From Spartobacteria bacterium (GTDB lineage Bacteria; Verrucomicrobiota; Verrucomicrobiia; Chthoniobacterales; UBA10450): a stretch of DNA of 64,000 nucleotides. Both the position numbers and the translations under genes were made by a program. This document shows, one piece after another, positions 16,593-26,082 of the stretch. The notes under the pieces are model-generated. The model was given only the letters and a program-made list of their open reading frames with translations. It was not told the DNA's origin and made no database searches. The stretch's first letter is position 1. Each line of letters opens with the position of its first letter. The DNA is taken from assembly GCA_021325495.1 (NCBI GenBank), contig JAJPGZ010000007.1, positions 124,001 to 188,000 on the forward strand. The letters are read 5' to 3'.

Positions 16593-19414
16593 ACGACGAA
16601 TTCAAAACGCTGACGAAGTTTGATGCGGGCAACGGCCGCGAAGGCTCGTTGCATTCGCTGCCGGCGTTGGAGAAACAAGGCGTCGGGAAAATTTCTCGAT
16701 TGCCGGTGAGCATTCGCATCGTGCTCGAGTCGGTGCTGCGCAATTGCGACGGCAAAAAAGTCCGGCGCAAAGATGTGGAGACGCTGGCGAACTGGAACGC
16801 GAAGAAGCCAGCGAATGAAGAAATTCCTTTCGTGGTCGCGCGAATCGTTCTGCAGGATTTCACCGGTGTTCCGTTAGTTGTCGATCTTGCGGCGATGCGC
16901 AGCGCGGTGCAGCGGTTGAAAGGCGATCCCAAAATCATCGAGCCGCTCGTTCCGGTCGATCTCGTGGTCGATCACTCCGTGCAGGTGGACTTTTTCGGTT
17001 CGGCCGAAGCGTTGCGCTTGAATTTGGAAATGGAATTCAAACGCAACCGCGAGCGTTACCAATTTCTAAAATGGGGACAGCAGGCGTTTAAAACTTTCCA
17101 ACTCGTGCCGCCCGGCATCGGCATCGTGCACCAGGTGAATCTCGAATATCTCGCGAAAGGCGTGCTCGAACGCGACGGCGTTTATTTTCCCGACACACTC
17201 GTCGGAACGGACTCGCACACGACCATGATCAATGGACTCGGCGTGGTCGGTTGGGGCGTCGGCGGAATCGAAGCAGAAGCGGGAATGCTCGGGCAGCCGG
17301 TTTATTTTCTTACGCCGGAAGTGGTCGGCGTGCATTTGCGCGGACGTTTGCGCGAAGGCGTGACCGCGACCGATCTCGTCCTGCACATCACGCAATTGCT
17401 GCGCGCGCAAAAAGTCGTCGGCAAGTTTGTCGAGTTTTACGGCGAAGGCGCGGCGTCGTTGCCCGTGCCGGACCGCGCAACGATCGGCAATATGTCGCCG
17501 GAGTACGGCGCCACCATGGGATTTTTCCCAGTCGATCAGGAATCGGTCACCTATTTGCGCGCGACCGGGCGCACGGATGAACAATGCGCCGCGTTCGAAA
17601 ATTATTTTCGCGCGCAGAAGATGTTCGGCATGCCGAACAAAGGCGAGATCGATTACTCGGTGGACCTGGATGTCGATCTTGCCGACGTGCAGCCGAGCGT
17701 CGCTGGACCGAAGCGGCCGCAAGACCGCATCGATTTGCCGTCGTTAGGCGAAACGTTTCGCTCGCTGCTCAAGAAACCGGCGCCGGACGGTTACGGAAAA
17801 GAAGATGTCGATCTTGCGAAGAGGTTTCCGGTGGCGTTGAACGGGAGCGCGCCGCGCGACGGCGAAATGCCCTCGACCGATCACGGCCAGGTCGGCGCCG
17901 CCGAAGAACGCAACAAACTCGAGATGGTCGCAAACCGCCCGACGCCGGACACCGCGCAAGAATTTAAAGACTCGCCCGCCGATCCGTTTCATCACGGCAA
18001 AACGCAGATCGGTCACGGCAGCGTGCTCATCGCGGCGATCACAAGTTGCACGAACACGAGCAATCCGAGTGTGATGCTCGCGGCCGGATTGCTGGCGAAG
18101 AAAGCGGTCGAGCGCGGATTGCGCATCGATCCGGCGGTAAAGACTTCGCTCGCGCCCGGGTCGCGTGTGGTTACCGATTATTTGGCGAAGACGGGACTGC
18201 AACCCTATCTCGATCAACTTGGATTCAACATCGTCGGTTACGGGTGCACTACGTGCATTGGAAATTCCGGACCGCTGCATCCGCGCATCGAGGAAGCGAT
18301 CAATCAACACGATCTCGTCGCGGCGTCGGTGCTTTCCGGAAATCGCAATTTCGAAGCGCGCGTGCATCAGAACATCAAAGCGAACTTTCTCATGTCGCCG
18401 CCGCTCGTGGTCGCGTTCGCCTTGGCCGGACGAGTAGATGTCGATCTTACGAAGGATCCGATCGGGAAAGGCAAGGATGGCGACGTTTATCTCCGCGATC
18501 TCTGGCCGTCGTTAGGCGAAGTGCGTGACGCGATGCAATCGGCGCTGACGCCGGAAGTGTTTCGCAAACTCTATCGCGATTTCGCCGACCAGAATCCGAA
18601 GTGGAACGAAATCCCGTCGAGCAAAGGCGACGTTTACGTTTGGGACGAGAAGAGCGATTACATTCACGAGCCGCCGTTCTTCAAAGATTTCTCGATGAGC
18701 GTCGGCAAGATCGACAACATCACCGGGGCGCGTCCGCTCGGAATTTTCGGCGACAGCGTCACGACCGATCACATTTCGCCCGCGGGCGCGATCAAAGCGA
18801 CCTCGCCGGCCGGGAAATATTTAGTTTCGCGCGGAATTAAAGCGGAAGATTTCAACAGTTACGGTTCGCGGCGCGGCAACGATCTCGTCATGACGCGCGG
18901 AACATTCGCGAACGTGCGCATCAAAAACCTGATGGTGCCCAGCGTCGAGGGTGGTGTGACGAAACATTTTCCCGACGGCGAGCAGATGTCGATCTTCGAT
19001 GCGGCCATGAAGTATCAGCAGGAAGGCGTGCCGCTCGTTGTCATCGCCGGCCACGAATACGGCACGGGTTCGTCGCGCGACTGGGCGGCAAAGGGAACGC
19101 GTTTGTTAGGCGTGAAAGCGGTGGTCGCGGCAAGTTACGAGCGCATTCATCGCTCGAACCTCGTCGGCATGGGTGTGCTGCCGCTGCAATTCCTCGAAGG
19201 CACAAACGCGCAGTCGTTAGGCCTGGACGGCTCTGAGACTTTCTCAATCACCGGATTGTCCGAGAAAATTCAACCCGGTCAGCAAGTCACGCTGGAAATT
19301 TCCGGCAAAGATCCCGTGCCGGTGAAACTGCGCATCGATACGCCGATCGAGATCGATTATTATAAGCACGGCGGAATTTTGCCGTTCGTGTTACGACAAT
19401 TGCTCGCGAAGTAA
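16589..19414 (+). CDS. acnA: Aconitate hydratase A
   Basis: A 941-aa TCA-cycle enzyme converting citrate to isocitrate through a 4Fe-4S cluster. The cluster ligands are Cys487 ([13 protein letters not shown]), Cys553 and Cys556 ([14 protein letters not shown]). The swivel domain has [13 protein letters not shown] and [16 protein letters not shown]. The product is longer than typical AcnA (about 890 aa), mainly through a linker at about residues 370-470 between [12 protein letters not shown] and [10 protein letters not shown]. Six M1 copies occur within the gene (16879, 17671, 17806, 18439, 18707, 18987), four encoding VDL, one KID and one SIF. The ATGA start overlap couples it to the peroxiredoxin gene. 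Confidence 0.97.
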   Translation: MNDEFKTLTKFDAGNGREGSLHSLPALEKQGVGKISRLPVSIRIVLESVLRNCDGKKVRRKDVETLANWNAKKPANEEIPFVVARIVLQDFTGVPLVVDLAAMRSAVQRLKGDPKIIEPLVPVDLVVDHSVQVDFFGSAEALRLNLEMEFKRNRERYQFLKWGQQAFKTFQLVPPGIGIVHQVNLEYLAKGVLERDGVYFPDTLVGTDSHTTMINGLGVVGWGVGGIEAEAGMLGQPVYFLTPEVVGVHLRGRLREGVTATDLVLHITQLLRAQKVVGKFVEFYGEGAASLPVPDRATIGNMSPEYGATMGFFPVDQESVTYLRATGRTDEQCAAFENYFRAQKMFGMPNKGEIDYSVDLDVDLADVQPSVAGPKRPQDRIDLPSLGETFRSLLKKPAPDGYGKEDVDLAKRFPVALNGSAPRDGEMPSTDHGQVGAAEERNKLEMVANRPTPDTAQEFKDSPADPFHHGKTQIGHGSVLIAAITSCTNTSNPSVMLAAGLLAKKAVERGLRIDPAVKTSLAPGSRVVTDYLAKTGLQPYLDQLGFNIVGYGCTTCIGNSGPLHPRIEEAINQHDLVAASVLSGNRNFEARVHQNIKANFLMSPPLVVAFALAGRVDVDLTKDPIGKGKDGDVYLRDLWPSLGEVRDAMQSALTPEVFRKLYRDFADQNPKWNEIPSSKGDVYVWDEKSDYIHEPPFFKDFSMSVGKIDNITGARPLGIFGDSVTTDHISPAGAIKATSPAGKYLVSRGIKAEDFNSYGSRRGNDLVMTRGTFANVRIKNLMVPSVEGGVTKHFPDGEQMSIFDAAMKYQQEGVPLVVIAGHEYGTGSSRDWAAKGTRLLGVKAVVAASYERIHRSNLVGMGVLPLQFLEGTNAQSLGLDGSETFSITGLSEKIQPGQQVTLEISGKDPVPVKLRIDTPIEIDYYKHGGILPFVLRQLLAK

Positions 19415-20101
19415 AACTTCGATCGGCGAACCATCCGCGATGAAAGCGGAACGCGGCGGCCGGCTCAATGTTTCGACGAATTGTTCGCCATACAGAGCGG
19501 CGATGTCGGCGCGCAGCTCGAATGATTCGGCGTTCCAGATTTTCCAGCGCGGATGATTGACGCGGTATTCACTGCAGCCGCCGCGGAAGCAGGTGTAACC
19601 CCAGTAATGTTCGGTGATGAAGTCGGCGTGCGACCCGGCGGGAATATTTTGCGGCTCGCCGCTCGCTTTCATTTTAAGCGATTCCCATTTGGTTCCGCGT
19701 CGCCACGAATATTCCACTTTCACTCTAAGATCGACATGTTCGATGTCGTGTTTCATCGGAACAGCCAAATACGGTTCGCCGTAAAACGTCCGGCCGACGA
19801 TGGCGATGGCGTGTTTCGGCACGAGCTCGCGAATAAACACCACTCCGCGTCGCCAGGTATCGGCTGATTTCTTGCGCACGTAGAAGCGCAGGTTCACTTC
19901 CTCGAAATCGCGATGGAGCGGAATAGGCAGGCCTAACAAACGCGTGTCGAGAAAAAGAAAGCCGACGACGCTGAGAAAAGTCTCGCCGTTTTCGTAGTCG
20001 ATTTCAGTTCCGGGCGGGACGAGCGGCGCGATGATTATTGGATCGACAACGTAATTGAGCATGGCGAGATATCGCCAGTTCGCCGTGAGAAAAGGTTTCA
20101 C
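19391..20101 (-). CDS. DUF2071 (YqjF-like) protein
   Basis: A 236-aa protein starting [20 protein letters not shown], with [20 protein letters not shown] and a region of charged strands ([20 protein letters not shown]) that match the YqjF/DUF2071 family of acetoacetate-decarboxylase-like fold. The function is unknown. Its 3' end overlaps the 3' end of acnA by 24 bp in convergent orientation. An M1 copy (19727) encodes EHVDLRVKV within a strand. Confidence 0.82.
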   Translation of the reverse strand: MKPFLTANWRYLAMLNYVVDPIIIAPLVPPGTEIDYENGETFLSVVGFLFLDTRLLGLPIPLHRDFEEVNLRFYVRKKSADTWRRGVVFIRELVPKHAIAIVGRTFYGEPYLAVPMKHDIEHVDLRVKVEYSWRRGTKWESLKMKASGEPQNIPAGSHADFITEHYWGYTCFRGGCSEYRVNHPRWKIWNAESFELRADIAALYGEQFVETLSRPPRSAFIADGSPIEVLLREQLS

Positions 20102-20120
20102 GCGCGAGAAGATGTCGATC

Positions 20121-22280
20121 TTAGCGCAAAAGTCTTTCCAGCGTCGGATCGGGCTGCGCGCCTAGCGAGGTCGCGCGCGCATAATGGCGCTTGGCCAATT
20201 CTTTCGCCGGCGGATTCGCGGTCGCGTAAATGACGGCGAGATTAAAATGGGCATCGGCGTAATCGGGATTATCGGCGATGGCTTCGAGCATTTCCTTCTC
20301 GGCCGCTTCCTGCCAGCCCTTCTGGCTCGCGGTGATGCCGAGATAATTATGCGCGGTCGCGCTTTTCGGATTGATCGCGAGCGCGCGCGTAAGCTCGGTC
20401 AGCGCATCGTCGAATTTCGATTGCCGGTAATAAACGATGCCGAGGGTGGTGTGCGAAAATTCATCTTTCGGCTGGAGCGCGATCGATTTCTTCAAAGTGA
20501 GCTCGGCGGCCTTGAGTTTGCCCGTGCGAAAATATACGACGCCCAGATTTGAAAGCGCATACAAGTTGTTAGGGCTTTTCGTGAGCAACTCCTGATACAA
20601 TTTCTCGGCCGTGCGATAGCGGCCCTTGTCGAAGTTTTCTTTCGCGTCGCGCGCCATGCCGACGAGATCGTCCGGCACATTCGGATGAAAATTACTCGGC
20701 GGCGTGTTCGCCTTTTCGTCTTCGGATTGCTCGGGCGCCGGCTTGCCGTTCGCGTCCGTAATGGTGACCGGCGTGTTGCCGGATTTTTTGGCAAAGGTGA
20801 AACTTGCCTTCAACGCGCCGGGGCTGTTGTCGGAAATGGAAACGATCGGCTGGCGGAGCAACGCGAGCTCTTCGTCGCTCAACTTCGTGACGGGTTGCGC
20901 GAGCAACTGGATTTGCTCGGTCAGTGTATCCGATTTTATTTTGAGTTTATCGAACTCGGCGAGCATGAGCTTTTTCGCCTGCTCGCGCCGCGCTTCTTCC
21001 TGGCGCTCGCGCACGACGATGTTGCGGAGGATTTCGTTTTCTTTCGTTAGGCGCGCGGTCTCCTCCGGGTTTACGCCGACAATTTTCGAGCCTTCGAGTT
21101 GCTTGTTCAGATCTTCGAGCTGCTTGCTAAGATCGACAATGCGCGCGTCCGAATCCTGATTTTGTTTCTGGCTGGCCGCGAGTTTCGCCTGCAACTCGCC
21201 CACCTGCCGGCGCACGTCCGCAAGTTCCTTTTCCTTCTTCGGTTTGTCCGCGTTCAAGTCGCGCACGCTTTTCTCCGCGTCCGCCAATTTCTTTTTTAGC
21301 TCGGAATTTTCGGTGATGAGCGAATCGACCCGCTTCTGCGCGCCATTCAATCCGGCCAGCCGGCCAAGAGCGTCGTCGCGTTCTTTCGCGGTGTCCGTCG
21401 TGCGTTTGTCGGCCACGGCGATGCGCGCACTCGCATCATCGCGTTCTTTTTCGGCTAACGAACGCCCCTGCTCGACCGCGGCGAGATTTTTCTTCAACGT
21501 CGCGATCTCGGCGCGCAATGCTTCCTGCGCTTTCGAATCCGACCCCTTGGTCGTCTCAACTTTCTTCAGCGCCTGATGCGCGTCCTCGAGTTGGTCGCGC
21601 AATTTTTTTTCCGCGTCCCTGCTTTTGCCGACTTCAGCCTGCGCTTTGTCGATCTTCGACTCGCTCTCTTTTAACTTGGCATTGAGCGCATCCTTTTCTT
21701 TTTGCGCATCGACAAACTTGTCGCGCGCTTTTTGCAAATCGGCTTCGAGTTGATCGACGCGGCTCTGCAATTTTTTCGTCGCGTCTTTAATCGCCGCGTC
21801 ATCGACTTTCGGCGCGGCCGCTTTGGTCGGCTCGGCCGCAGCCGTGCGCGCAGCGGGCGACGGTGCTTCGTTAGGCCGGCCGGTGGTGATCTCGACATTT
21901 GGTTCTGGCGCGTTCGATTGCTCGGGAAGAACTGGAGCATTGCCGGGCAGTTGCGCCGGACCGGCGTTGAGGTCTTGGTCGGTGGAAGCTTTTCCCTGCA
22001 CGCGCAGGATCGCTTCGGAAACTTTGCGGCCGCGGTAATCGACAATCGCCGGCTGCCAATCCGCGTGCGTTTTGCGAAGTTGTTCGATCAAGCTGCCGGC
22101 GAAACGGTACTTCGCGAGCGCGGCGCTGAACTGGCCTTCGTGCTCGAGTTTCTCCGCCTGCTGCGCGGTCATGTAGGCCTTGAGAAATGTTTCGCTCGGG
22201 TCGTCCGTTGTTTGCGCGAAGATCGACAATGGCGATGCGATCAGGGCGAAGAAACCGACTAGGAAGCAGAATTTCAACAC
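20121..22280 (-). CDS. Coiled-coil and TPR protein, secreted (about 719 aa)
   Basis: I take the GTG at 22280 as start because the following VLKFCFLVGFFALIASPLSIFAQ is a clear signal peptide. The ATG at 22433 would lie antisense inside tRNA-His. After an N-terminal helical unit (SETFLKAYMTAQQAEKLEHE) comes a long coiled coil of about 300 residues (repeated KKLRDQLEDAHQALKK-type heptads). Four to five TPRs end the protein (LYALSNLGVVYFRTGKLKAAE, ALAINPKSATAHNYLGI and others). An envelope scaffold role is inferred. The stop codon TAA overlaps an M1 copy (20113-20122). Confidence 0.78.
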   Translation of the reverse strand: MLKFCFLVGFFALIASPLSIFAQTTDDPSETFLKAYMTAQQAEKLEHEGQFSAALAKYRFAGSLIEQLRKTHADWQPAIVDYRGRKVSEAILRVQGKASTDQDLNAGPAQLPGNAPVLPEQSNAPEPNVEITTGRPNEAPSPAARTAAAEPTKAAAPKVDDAAIKDATKKLQSRVDQLEADLQKARDKFVDAQKEKDALNAKLKESESKIDKAQAEVGKSRDAEKKLRDQLEDAHQALKKVETTKGSDSKAQEALRAEIATLKKNLAAVEQGRSLAEKERDDASARIAVADKRTTDTAKERDDALGRLAGLNGAQKRVDSLITENSELKKKLADAEKSVRDLNADKPKKEKELADVRRQVGELQAKLAASQKQNQDSDARIVDLSKQLEDLNKQLEGSKIVGVNPEETARLTKENEILRNIVVRERQEEARREQAKKLMLAEFDKLKIKSDTLTEQIQLLAQPVTKLSDEELALLRQPIVSISDNSPGALKASFTFAKKSGNTPVTITDANGKPAPEQSEDEKANTPPSNFHPNVPDDLVGMARDAKENFDKGRYRTAEKLYQELLTKSPNNLYALSNLGVVYFRTGKLKAAELTLKKSIALQPKDEFSHTTLGIVYYRQSKFDDALTELTRALAINPKSATAHNYLGITASQKGWQEAAEKEMLEAIADNPDYADAHFNLAVIYATANPPAKELAKRHYARATSLGAQPDPTLERLLR

Positions 22281-22383
22281 GGGAGAGCGGCGCGAGAAAA
22301 TAGCGCGTCCCTTTGCGGTTTCAATTCCAGCTTCCACCACGCGTGACCAAGAAGCGCAGACCGTGCCACAGTTTGCGCGCGGT

Positions 22384-22411
22384 TTGCAATCTGAAATCAA
22401 AAACTTAAACT
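22384..22411 (+). promoter_or_regulatory. Possible promoter of tRNA-His
   Basis: TTGCAA at 22384 and TAAACT at 22406 are separated by 16 bp and would start transcription a few bases before the tRNA at 22425. This is a visual match only. Confidence 0.4.
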
Positions 22412-22424
22412 CGGACTTCCAAGT

Positions 22425-22497
22425 GGTGGCCATAGCTCAATGGTAGAGCTCCAGATTGTGGTTCTGGTTGTTGCGGGTTCGAGTCCCGTTGGCCACC
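22425..22497 (+). tRNA. tRNA-His (GTG anticodon)
   Basis: The acceptor arms GTGGCCA and TGGCCAC pair fully, the anticodon loop reads TTGTGGT with anticodon GTG, and the T-loop is TTCGAGT. An extra G (22425) precedes the acceptor and faces the discriminator C (22497), the G-1:C73 identity feature of bacterial tRNA-His. CCA is not encoded. Confidence 0.96.
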
Positions 22498-22504
22498 CGG
22501 ATTT

Positions 22505-23020
22505 TTATTGTCGATCTTCCGCTTTTTCGCCGGCAGCTTTGCGGACGCTTTGCAAAATCTTGTCGAGTTCCGATTGATATTTTTTCAGCGCGTCCGGCGC
22601 GCCCCACCAGGCGGCGACCAATAACTCATCCGGCGCCACGGCGAAGCTCACGAATTTGATTTCGACCGCGCCGGTTTCGTTCTTGCCTTTCCAGGAAGCG
22701 AAGTGCGCGTCGCCGTCTTTAAATTTGCCGGTCCTTTGCGTAAGGCTTTTGGAATCGACCACGATTCCGCCCCGGCTGCGAATGTAACGCAACGCCTCGC
22801 CGATCGACTCGCCGACTTTTCTATGCTCGACCGGGATGATGAGAAAATACACGGCGCCGTCGGGCGAAATGCCTTCGACCAGCTCGCCCTGCTCTTTTGT
22901 TTGCCACTTGTCGGGAATCTGCACGGTCGCGATGCCCTCGCCCGGCGGAATTTTGTGTGTGCCGCCGAGCGCAGTCGCGACGAGGACAAAAAGCGCCGCA
23001 AGACAAACCGATTTCGTCAT
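22505..23020 (-). CDS. Secreted hypothetical protein (171 aa)
   Basis: The N-terminus MTKSVCLAALFVLVATALGG is a signal peptide. The mature part has alternating strands (GIATVQIPDKWQTKEQGELV, VYFLIIPVEHR, GAVEIKFVSFAVAPDELLVAAWW) and a C-terminal helix. I do not recognise a named family; periplasmic location is inferred from the signal peptide. M1 sits at its 3' end and encodes EDRQ. It lies between the tRNA-His and tRNA-Arg genes, on the opposite strand. Confidence 0.75.
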   Translation of the reverse strand: MTKSVCLAALFVLVATALGGTHKIPPGEGIATVQIPDKWQTKEQGELVEGISPDGAVYFLIIPVEHRKVGESIGEALRYIRSRGGIVVDSKSLTQRTGKFKDGDAHFASWKGKNETGAVEIKFVSFAVAPDELLVAAWWGAPDALKKYQSELDKILQSVRKAAGEKAEDRQ

Positions 23021-23104
23021 GCGCTCGTTCTAGGGAGTGACACGGCGCCGGTCAAATACACATGTCGATCTTAGCGCGGCATGGTGGCTGCTAAAATCTT
23101 CGGT

Positions 23105-23281
23105 ATGACCTCCACCATCCCCGCTTTCGAACAATCGAAATTCCGCACCGTCACGCCTAACTTCTGGGAAAGTTTTCTCGGCGACGAAGCGCTCAAAAGC
23201 TGCAGCGATCTCGCGAAGCTAGTCGCCGGCTGCGAATTGATCGCGGCTTTAGACGGCGTCGAGCTCCTGCTCGCGGCCTAA
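23105..23281 (+). CDS. Possible small protein (58 aa)
   Basis: The ATG at 23105 begins MTSTIPAFEQSKFRTVTPNF and gives a hydrophobic C-terminus (LAKLVAGCELIAALDGVELLLAA). No family is recognised. The M1 copy at 23063 lies upstream. It could be a real short gene in the gap before tRNA-Arg, but the support is only its protein-like composition. Confidence 0.4.
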   Translation: MTSTIPAFEQSKFRTVTPNFWESFLGDEALKSCSDLAKLVAGCELIAALDGVELLLAA

Positions 23282-23325
23282 GTATTTGCGCTTCGCAACG
23301 CGAAACCGCTACAGTCACTCTCGCT

Positions 23326-23399
23326 GTGCCTGTAGCTCAACCGGATAGAGCTTCTGACTTCGGATCAGAAGGTTGGGGGTTCGAATCCCTCCAGGCACG
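23326..23399 (+). tRNA. tRNA-Arg (TCG anticodon)
   Basis: The acceptor arms GTGCCTG and CAGGCAC pair fully. The anticodon stem TTCTGA/TCAGAA encloses CTTCGGA with anticodon TCG, and the T-loop is TTCGAAT. The discriminator is G at 23399 and CCA is not encoded. Two M1 copies in direct repeat (23409 and 23424) follow immediately. Confidence 0.96.
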
Positions 23400-23438
23400 A
23401 AATGCAATTGTCGATCTTGCCATTGTCGATCTTACGCG

Positions 23439-24119
23439 ATGAAAAATTCTGCCGGCCGAAGCGAGCTCGATACGATGATCGTCGAAATCGAGCTCACTCT
23501 CGTCAGCATTATTCAAGGCGTGGCGCTGACGGTATTAATCGAAAGCGCGCGCGAAATTGTTTCGCATCGGGAAATTATCTTTTGGCCGTACGTGCTTTCG
23601 GGTTTGTTCACGATCTTCATTTTCTGGTCGCGCGCCGTGTTGCACATCATCACGGTAATTCGGTGGCCGCTGGAATTCGGGCATAATTTCCTCTACATCG
23701 CATGCGCGCTGGTCGAGGCGTTGCTTTTTGCGCAAGTGGCGCGGCCACAAAGTTGGTTTTGGTACGGCGCGGTGTTTATCGCCATCGGCTGGGTGTTGTT
23801 CGTGTACGATCTGCGTTTGATTCATGCGCGCATCCGCGACAGCGCCGGCCCCGCGAGCAATCGCTTGTGCGAAATGGTGCGACGCGATCAATGGCGCAAT
23901 ATCGCGGTGTTGTTGCCGGGCGTGTTCGTGTTGAACGCGGCGTGCGCGATGTCGATCTTGCGCTGGCCGGAATTTTTCCTCGCGCATAACGCACATATCT
24001 GGCTGGTGACGGCACAGCTTGCCGCGTTCGGGGGTTATTTGCTATACGTGGTCAGGTTTTATTTGAAACTCGCGCCGTTCATCGCCGATGCGCGAGCGGA
24101 ATGGCGGGAAAAATTATGA
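23439..24119 (+). CDS. Hypothetical membrane protein (226 aa)
   Basis: The ATG at 23439 starts MKNSAGRSELDTMIVEIELT. About six hydrophobic helices follow (LVSIIQGVALTVLIESA, IIFWPYVLSGLFTIFIFW, FLYIACALVEALLFAQVA, FWYGAVFIAIGWVLFVYD, NIAVLLPGVFVLNAACAM, WLVTAQLAAFGGYLLYV). The family is not recognised. Its stop codon overlaps the deoC start (ATGA), so the two genes are coupled. An M1 copy (23950) encodes AMSILRW inside a helix. Confidence 0.78.
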   Translation: MKNSAGRSELDTMIVEIELTLVSIIQGVALTVLIESAREIVSHREIIFWPYVLSGLFTIFIFWSRAVLHIITVIRWPLEFGHNFLYIACALVEALLFAQVARPQSWFWYGAVFIAIGWVLFVYDLRLIHARIRDSAGPASNRLCEMVRRDQWRNIAVLLPGVFVLNAACAMSILRWPEFFLAHNAHIWLVTAQLAAFGGYLLYVVRFYLKLAPFIADARAEWREKL

Positions 24120-25057
24120 AAGCCCTGGTACGAAACATCACGCACGTGCGGCGCAACGGCGCGGCCGAACGCGCGACCGCGCTTTCGACGGTCGATCAAG
24201 TGATGGTGGAAGAGCGCGCGGGTGCGTTCGCCAAACGCAGCATCAAAACGTCGGCCAAGCTCGCGGGCTTAAAACTGGCGGTGTCGATGATGGACCTAAC
24301 GACTCTGGAAGGAAAAGATACGCCGGGAAAAGTCGCGTTCCTTTGTCGCAAGGCGATGCAGCCGACCGATCCGCGCTACGAGGTCCCGTCGTGCGCGGCG
24401 GTGTGCGTGTATCCGAACTTCGTGCGCGTCGCGAAAAAATTTTTGACAAGATCGACAGTGAAAGTCGCGTCGGTCGCGACCGCGTTCCCGACGGGATTAA
24501 TGCCGTTGCAATTGAAACTGGAAGAAGTGCGCACGGCATCGCGCGACGGCGCGGATGAGATCGACATGGTGATCGATCGTGGAAAATTTCTCGCGGGCGA
24601 ACATGCGCGCGTGTTCGATGAGATCGCGGCGACGAAAGAAGCGTGTGGCGAAGCGCATCTGAAAGTGATTTTGGAAACGGGGGAACTGCAAACCTACGAC
24701 AACGTGCGGGTGGCGAGCGAGCTGGCCATGCGCGCGGGCGCCGATTTTATTAAGACATCGACCGGGAAAATTTCGCCGGCGGCGACAATGCCGGTGACGC
24801 TGGTGATGTTGGAGGCGATTCGCGATTATTTCTACGAGACCGGAATTCGCATCGGGATGAAACCGGCGGGCGGCATTCGCACGGCGAAACAGGCGCTGGC
24901 GTATCTCGTGATGGTGAAAGAGACATTGGGCGATGATTGGCTCACGGCTGATTTGTTCCGTTTCGGCGCGAGCACGCTGGTGAACGATGTGCTCATGCAA
25001 ATCGTGAAGACGGCGGACGGGAACTACCAGGGTCCCGACTACTTTTCCCTGCCGTAA
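24116..25057 (+). CDS. deoC: Deoxyribose-phosphate aldolase
   Basis: A class I aldolase that cleaves 2-deoxyribose 5-phosphate to glyceraldehyde 3-phosphate and acetaldehyde. The Schiff-base lysine lies in the motif DFIKTSTGKI near residue 213. Other signatures are DEIDMVIDRGKFL, LKVILETGEL and GMKPAGGIRT. At 313 aa it is longer than the E. coli enzyme (259 aa) because of an N-terminal extension found in the longer DeoC class. ATG 24116 overlaps the previous stop; an upstream ATG at 24101 adds five residues. The stop TAA overlaps M1 (25056). Confidence 0.93.
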   Translation: MKALVRNITHVRRNGAAERATALSTVDQVMVEERAGAFAKRSIKTSAKLAGLKLAVSMMDLTTLEGKDTPGKVAFLCRKAMQPTDPRYEVPSCAAVCVYPNFVRVAKKFLTRSTVKVASVATAFPTGLMPLQLKLEEVRTASRDGADEIDMVIDRGKFLAGEHARVFDEIAATKEACGEAHLKVILETGELQTYDNVRVASELAMRAGADFIKTSTGKISPAATMPVTLVMLEAIRDYFYETGIRIGMKPAGGIRTAKQALAYLVMVKETLGDDWLTADLFRFGASTLVNDVLMQIVKTADGNYQGPDYFSLP

Positions 25058-25160
25058 GATCGACAATCGCTTCCGGGTCGAAAAAGAAATGCCGTCGGGA
25101 TACGTCCAAACCTTGAGACATTACGAATCTGTAATGTAAGCAAATTCATGTGAGGGTTTA

Positions 25161-25197
25161 CGCGCCGCCTCGAGTGAGGCGGCGCGACTCTTTTTTT
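25161..25197 (+). terminator. Rho-independent terminator after deoC
   Basis: A perfect 11-bp stem (CGCGCCGCCTC with GAGGCGGCGCG) around the loop GAGT is followed by ACTC and seven T residues. Confidence 0.9.
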
Positions 25198-25253
25198 GCC
25201 CGTAACCGGACTCGGCTCCCCCCATCCTAGCAGCGCCGTGAAATAGGCCCCGC

Positions 25254-25273
25254 ATTACGAAATCGTCATAAAA
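25254..25273 (+). promoter_or_regulatory. Shared upstream motif ATTACGAAAnCGnCATnAAA, copy 1
   Basis: This block lies 85 bp before the PEP-CTERM gene start. A near-identical block is at 28900-28920, 95 bp before the BNR protein gene. It could be a regulator site or part of a promoter. No regulator is assigned. Confidence 0.35.
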
Positions 25274-25338
25274 GAGAAGATGAGGCATCCACGCGCACGC
25301 GATTCGCCGAATTAGTTTCGACTTCTTTCACCAAATTT

Positions 25339-26055
25339 ATGAAACGCATCTGCAAAACTACGATTCTCGTATCGGTTCTCGCGCTCACAACTCGATTGGC
25401 ATATGCCGTGGACTACACTGAGACGAGCACCACTTATAATTCACACGATCTGATTGCGAGCGCGGAGACAATTGCCGCGGGCGCGGCTTCGCTCGATCAC
25501 ATCGTTGGCACATTGTCGATCAACCAGGGCACCGGGTTGTCGGAGATGGGCGATGTTTACAAAATTTTCATCAGCGATCCGGCGAATTTTTCCGCGTCGA
25601 CCACGAGCCTGGCCGGCGGCAAGAACGGATTCGATACGCAGCTTTTTCTCTTCCGGCTGGATGGCACCGGCATCGCCGTTAACGACGATAAACCGCCGGG
25701 CTCGCAATCACTATTGCCCGCGGGCAATTCGCTCTATTCCGGGTTAACGCAAGGTTATTACTACCTCGTCATCGACGGCAGCGGTTCATATCCGGCAGAC
25801 AGCAGCGGCGTTCGCATTTTCCCAAACCAGCCGGAAGGCGCGGACCCGACGGGAGTCTACGGACCGAAAAACGGCACGCCTAACGAAACCAATTCGCCTT
25901 TTACGCAATACAGCGGCACGAGCAATCAGGGCGGGACATACTCCATCGCGTTAACGGGAGTAACGATTTCGGCTGTGCCCGAACCATCCTCGGTCGCGCT
26001 GATTTTCGGAACAGCGATGGCAGGGGCAATCTGGCGAATGAAGCGACGCAGCTGA
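25339..26055 (+). CDS. PEP-CTERM sorting-domain protein
   Basis: A 238-aa exported protein with an N-terminal signal peptide (MKRICKTTILVSVLALTTRLAYA) and a C-terminal tripartite PEP-CTERM signal: VPEPSS, a hydrophobic helix (VALIFGTAMAGAIW) and a basic end (RMKRRS). This is the target of the exosortase EpsH/XrtA-type sorting pathway. The middle resembles beta-rich pre-peptidase-like domains (GDVYKIFISDPANFSAST, FDTQLFLFRLDGTGIAVNDD). It is the first of the exported-protein cluster. No exosortase gene is in the window. Confidence 0.9.
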   Translation: MKRICKTTILVSVLALTTRLAYAVDYTETSTTYNSHDLIASAETIAAGAASLDHIVGTLSINQGTGLSEMGDVYKIFISDPANFSASTTSLAGGKNGFDTQLFLFRLDGTGIAVNDDKPPGSQSLLPAGNSLYSGLTQGYYYLVIDGSGSYPADSSGVRIFPNQPEGADPTGVYGPKNGTPNETNSPFTQYSGTSNQGGTYSIALTGVTISAVPEPSSVALIFGTAMAGAIWRMKRRS

Positions 26056-26082
26056 GAAGCCTTCGACAAAGGAAATAAAATA

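Larger units (their letters stand above)
25058..25338. other. Intergenic region between deoC and the first PEP-CTERM gene
   Basis: This 281-bp gap holds an M1 copy at the deoC stop, a small hairpin at 25118-25137 (ACATTAC and GTAATGT), the deoC terminator at 25161-25197, and ATTACGAAATCGTCATAAAA at 25254-25273, which resembles a sequence upstream of the BNR protein gene at 28995. No gene is seen in it. Confidence 0.7.

Noticed and set aside
22281-22433. Longer start (ATG 22433) for the coiled-coil TPR gene
   Set aside because: It would run antisense through the 5' end of tRNA-His and place a polar stretch before a clean signal peptide.
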